A model generated the notes under the pieces. It saw only the letters and a list, made by a program, of their open reading frames with translations, did no database searches and was not told where the DNA came from. Below, in pieces: positions 61,595 through 64,000 of a DNA stretch of 64,000 nucleotides. The position numbers were made by a program, and so were the translations under genes. The stretch is from Rhodobacterales bacterium (GTDB lineage Bacteria; Pseudomonadota; Alphaproteobacteria; Rhodobacterales; Rhodobacteraceae). Within the stretch, counting starts at the first letter, position 1. The number at the start of each line of letters is the position of its first letter. The stretch spans positions 21,546-85,545 of the forward strand of contig PDRZ01000024.1 of NCBI GenBank assembly GCA_002747035.1. The letters run 5' to 3'.

Positions 61595-63043
61595 TCAGAT
61601 GATCTTTCTCAGGATTTTGCCAACCCTGTGCTGGTAGCTCTGGATCGGCGGGTTGAACAGAAAGGCCGCGTTCAGCTTGGGCTGATAGAAGACCGACTTC
61701 AGGTGGCTGAATGTGTCGAACCCGGCCTTGCCGTGATACGCTCCCATGCCGGACTCGCCCACGCCACCAAAGGGCATCGAATCCGCAACCACATGAAAGG
61801 CCGTTTCGTTGACGCAGGCCCCGCCCGACAGGGATCTGGACAACCACTGATCCCGCTCGGCCTTTTTGTCGGTAAAGATATAAAGCGCCAGCGGCGATGG
61901 TCGCTCGGCCACGAAACGCATCGCTTCTTCCTGTGTGTCATAGGGAATGACGGGCAGGATCGGGCCAAAAATCTCTTCCTGCATCGCCTGGATGTCCAGC
62001 GGAGGGTCGATCAGAATGGCCGGGGCCTCTTTGCGGGTATTGGAATTGCGGGTGTCGCCAACGCGGATCACCTTCACACCACGTTCCTCGGCCTCGGAAA
62101 TCATGTTCTGAAGACGCTGCTGATGGCGGTCCGAGATGATCGCGGTGTAATCGGGCGAGCTTGCAATATCGGGATAAAACCCTTTCAGAACCGTTTCGAG
62201 CTGCCCGGCGAAGTCATGAATCTGCGCACGTGGCACCAGCGCGTAATCCGGCGAGACACAGACCTGCCCGCCATTGACGGTCTTGCCAAAGGCGATACGC
62301 TTTGCTGCATATGCCAGATCGGCATGTTCCCCCACAATCGCGGGCGACTTGCCCCCCAGTTCCAGCGTCACCGGCGTCAGATTGCGCGCAGCGGCCGCGG
62401 CCACCTTGCGCCCGACCTGGGTCGAGCCGGTGAAGATCAGATGCCCGAAGGGCAGATCGGCAAATGCCGCCGCCACGTCCGGGCCGCCGGGGAACACCGC
62501 AACCTCGTTTGGTTCAAACACCTCTTCGATCATCTGTTTCATGACCTCAGAGGTTCTGGGCGTCAGCTCCGACGGCTTGACCATCACCCGGTTCCCCGCC
62601 GCAAGCGCCGCCGCGACGGGACCAATCGCAAGATAGACCGGAAAGTTCCACGGGGCGATCACACCGACCACCCCCTTGGGCTGCGGGATCACCCGACCAC
62701 GCGCAGGCAGCGGCAGCAGGTGTTTGGGCATGTGGTAGCGGCGCGGGCGCATCCAGCTGCGCAACTTGCGCCGGTTCATGCGGATGTCGCCAATCGGGAT
62801 GGTCACATCGAAAGTGCCCGCCTCGCTCGCGCTGCGATGGCTGAAATCCTCATTCATGGCCGTCACCAACCGATCGGCGAAACGCAGCATGGCTGTTTCA
62901 AGCCGGTTCAGCCGGTCCTTGCGCATGGCCAGATCGGGGTTGGGATCGTCCTTGCGCATGGCCAGATCGGGGTTGGGCTCGGCCTGATGGGCCTGTTTCA
63001 TGGCGTGAAAGCGATCTTGCATTTTGGTAATCGTGTCAGTCAT
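61595..63043 (-). CDS. Aldehyde dehydrogenase, coniferyl-aldehyde-dehydrogenase-like
   Basis: Oxidises an aldehyde to the acid with NAD(P)+. 482 residues with VVGVIAPWNFPVYLAI (coenzyme site), LELGGKSPAIVG with the catalytic Glu, and GGQVCVSPDY with the catalytic Cys. The subgroup resembles coniferyl aldehyde dehydrogenase (ALDH without a separate transmembrane part). Its N-terminus contains an 11-residue tandem duplication (NPDLAMRKDDP then NPDLAMRKDRL). The esterase gene lies 15 bases upstream on the same strand. Confidence 0.9.
   Translation of the reverse strand: MTDTITKMQDRFHAMKQAHQAEPNPDLAMRKDDPNPDLAMRKDRLNRLETAMLRFADRLVTAMNEDFSHRSASEAGTFDVTIPIGDIRMNRRKLRSWMRPRRYHMPKHLLPLPARGRVIPQPKGVVGVIAPWNFPVYLAIGPVAAALAAGNRVMVKPSELTPRTSEVMKQMIEEVFEPNEVAVFPGGPDVAAAFADLPFGHLIFTGSTQVGRKVAAAAARNLTPVTLELGGKSPAIVGEHADLAYAAKRIAFGKTVNGGQVCVSPDYALVPRAQIHDFAGQLETVLKGFYPDIASSPDYTAIISDRHQQRLQNMISEAEERGVKVIRVGDTRNSNTRKEAPAILIDPPLDIQAMQEEIFGPILPVIPYDTQEEAMRFVAERPSPLALYIFTDKKAERDQWLSRSLSGGACVNETAFHVVADSMPFGGVGESGMGAYHGKAGFDTFSHLKSVFYQPKLNAAFLFNPPIQSYQHRVGKILRKII
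62915..62977. repeat. 33-bp in-frame tandem repeat within the aldehyde dehydrogenase gene
   Basis: The 30-base word starting GTCCTTGCGCATGGCCAGAT is at 62915-62944 and again at 62948-62977, period 33. It adds 11 residues to the N-terminal helix of the enzyme without changing frame; the duplication looks recent because the copies are identical. Confidence 0.95.
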
Positions 63044-63058
63044 CGGTTTGGTCTCCGG

Positions 63059-63985
63059 TCATGCCATTGGCGCGTTGAATTGAGATCGGACAAAAGCGGC
63101 GATTTGATCAATCGCTGCGTCAGCCTCGGGCGAGCGGCCCAGATGGATGGGCCAGATATGCGGAACGTCATGCTTTTCTATCACCTTTGCTTCCGCCCCG
63201 CACGCACGCAGGCGGTCGGCCATGCGGCGGCTGTCATCAAGCAGGAGTTCCCCACCCCCAACCAGGATCAGACTGGGCGGCGCGCCGGTGAAATCCGCAT
63301 GCACAGGCGAAACAAGAGGATTGGCCGGATCGGCACCCGCCAGATACATCCTGCGCGCACGTTCAAGCCATGACACGGGCAGCATCAACTCGGCCCGGCG
63401 ATTGTCGGCAAAGGACGCACCGGAAAACGCCATATCCACCCAAGGGCTGAGCGCAACAACGGATTGCGGCACCGGCAAGCCATCGCGCAGGACGATTGCC
63501 AGCAACGCATAGGCCAACCCGCCCCCGGCACTGTCGCCCGCCAGAACGATCTGATCCCCGCGATACCCCTTTGCCAACAATGTGCGATAAGCGATCAGCG
63601 CATCCTCCAGCGCTGCCGGGAACGGATGCTCCGGGGCCAGCCGATACTCCGGCAGAACGCCGCGCACCCCACAGACACCGGCCAGCCGCGCCGCCAGATG
63701 CTTATGCGAACCGGCACCGCCCACGGTGTAAGCCCCGCCGTGCAGATAGAGGATCACCCCATCAAAGCGCGGCGTTCCCTGATCGCACCACATCGCGGGC
63801 ACGGATGCCCCGCCGACACCCAGCCGCGTCGGGGTAAACCGCATGTCGGAATGGGTCTTATACGCAATACGGGCATAGATCCCCAGAACCCGGCGCAGCA
63901 GCTGCTGGCTGGTGACGCTGGCAATCAGCGGTTTTTCCAGATAACGCGCACGGGCATTTATGACCCGCTGGGAAAAGGATACCAT
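63059..63985 (-). CDS. Alpha/beta hydrolase, HSL-family esterase
   Basis: 308 residues with the oxyanion motif HGGAY (LYLHGGAYTVGG), nucleophile GDSAGGG and the Asp/His region LILVGGGELLLDD and DVPHIWPIH. It should hydrolyse short-chain esters. AGGAGGAG precedes ATG 63985. The downstream aldehyde dehydrogenase gene is 15 bases away, so they probably form an operon, perhaps an ester to alcohol/aldehyde to acid route. Confidence 0.9.
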   Translation of the reverse strand: MVSFSQRVINARARYLEKPLIASVTSQQLLRRVLGIYARIAYKTHSDMRFTPTRLGVGGASVPAMWCDQGTPRFDGVILYLHGGAYTVGGAGSHKHLAARLAGVCGVRGVLPEYRLAPEHPFPAALEDALIAYRTLLAKGYRGDQIVLAGDSAGGGLAYALLAIVLRDGLPVPQSVVALSPWVDMAFSGASFADNRRAELMLPVSWLERARRMYLAGADPANPLVSPVHADFTGAPPSLILVGGGELLLDDSRRMADRLRACGAEAKVIEKHDVPHIWPIHLGRSPEADAAIDQIAAFVRSQFNAPMA

Positions 63986-64000
63986 CCCGCCGCTCCTCCT

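Noticed and set aside
61373-63373. A 666-codon open frame on the plus strand
   Set aside because: It is antisense to the aldehyde dehydrogenase and esterase genes, whose active-site motifs are unambiguous.
1-64000. CRISPR array, prophage or integrative island
   Set aside because: No regularly spaced repeats, cas genes, phage structural genes or integrase are visible; the only mobile traces are the two small IS remnants.

Overview
The window is GC-rich chromosomal DNA from an alphaproteobacterium, most likely a marine Rhodobacteraceae (Roseobacter group). The clues are a DUF1476 protein (zeta-type inhibitor of the alphaproteobacterial F1-ATPase), a B12-dependent NrdJ, a split-looking methionine synthase (homocysteine methyltransferase, separate corrinoid protein, DUF1638), a DUF2927 lipoprotein, and an Entner-Doudoroff edd-eda pair. 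I see no plasmid, phage or CRISPR signature. Most of the window is ordinary chromosome with short operons.

Layout. 1-3.4 kb: the N-terminal part of a DctB-like sensor kinase, purC-purS-purQ, and the divergent DUF1476 gene. 3.4-9.5 kb: an MprF-like lipid aminoacyltransferase and the corrinoid/methionine group. 9.6-13.6 kb: sufE, a lipoprotein, rnd and purM-purN. 13.7-18.4 kb: tRNA-Met and tRNA-Leu, a YqaA-like membrane protein, dsbB, and an arginine catabolic cluster (Lrp/AsnC regulator, arginase, a decayed CtlX-like hydrolase, ornithine cyclodeaminase). 18.6-25.7 kb: an EF-hand protein, a long structured intergenic region, nrdJ with an NrdR-like box, a lipoprotein, and IS91 and IS630 remnants beside tRNA-Pro. 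25.8-33.2 kb: a pyrimidine degradation and transport operon with a RutR-like TetR regulator. 33.3-45.5 kb: tRNA-Val, an HU-like protein with a basic tail, lon, a solitary fliG, a DUF2927 lipoprotein, a VWA protein, an Asp/Glu racemase-family enzyme, an M48 protease, a PIN protein and an RNA methyltransferase. 45.7-48.9 kb: edd-eda and a broken PQQ sugar dehydrogenase. 49-55.2 kb: a branched-chain amino acid type (Liv) ABC operon with three small exported ORFs inserted in it. 55.3-64 kb: a fused iron-type permease, a hypothetical gene, preA/preT (dihydropyrimidine dehydrogenase), tRNA-Gly, an aldehyde dehydrogenase and an HSL-family esterase.

How the parts fit. The two pyrimidine loci, about 28 kb apart, together encode the full reductive pathway: PreTA reduces uracil or thymine, dihydropyrimidinase opens the ring, and the amidohydrolase removes the carbamoyl group. 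Each locus has a similar 16-bp dyad 68-79 bp upstream of its first gene, and both dyads resemble the RutR operator TTGACCAnnTGGTCAA. The RutR-like TetR gene sits next to one of them, so I infer a local regulon.

Other points of interest are a composite palindromic repeat present at three intergenic loci (one an inverted A-B pair that exactly fills the space between two convergent genes), and two pseudogenes whose frames stay open only because of compensating frameshifts. Starts were chosen from visible ribosome binding sites and family alignments recalled from memory; no database search was possible.
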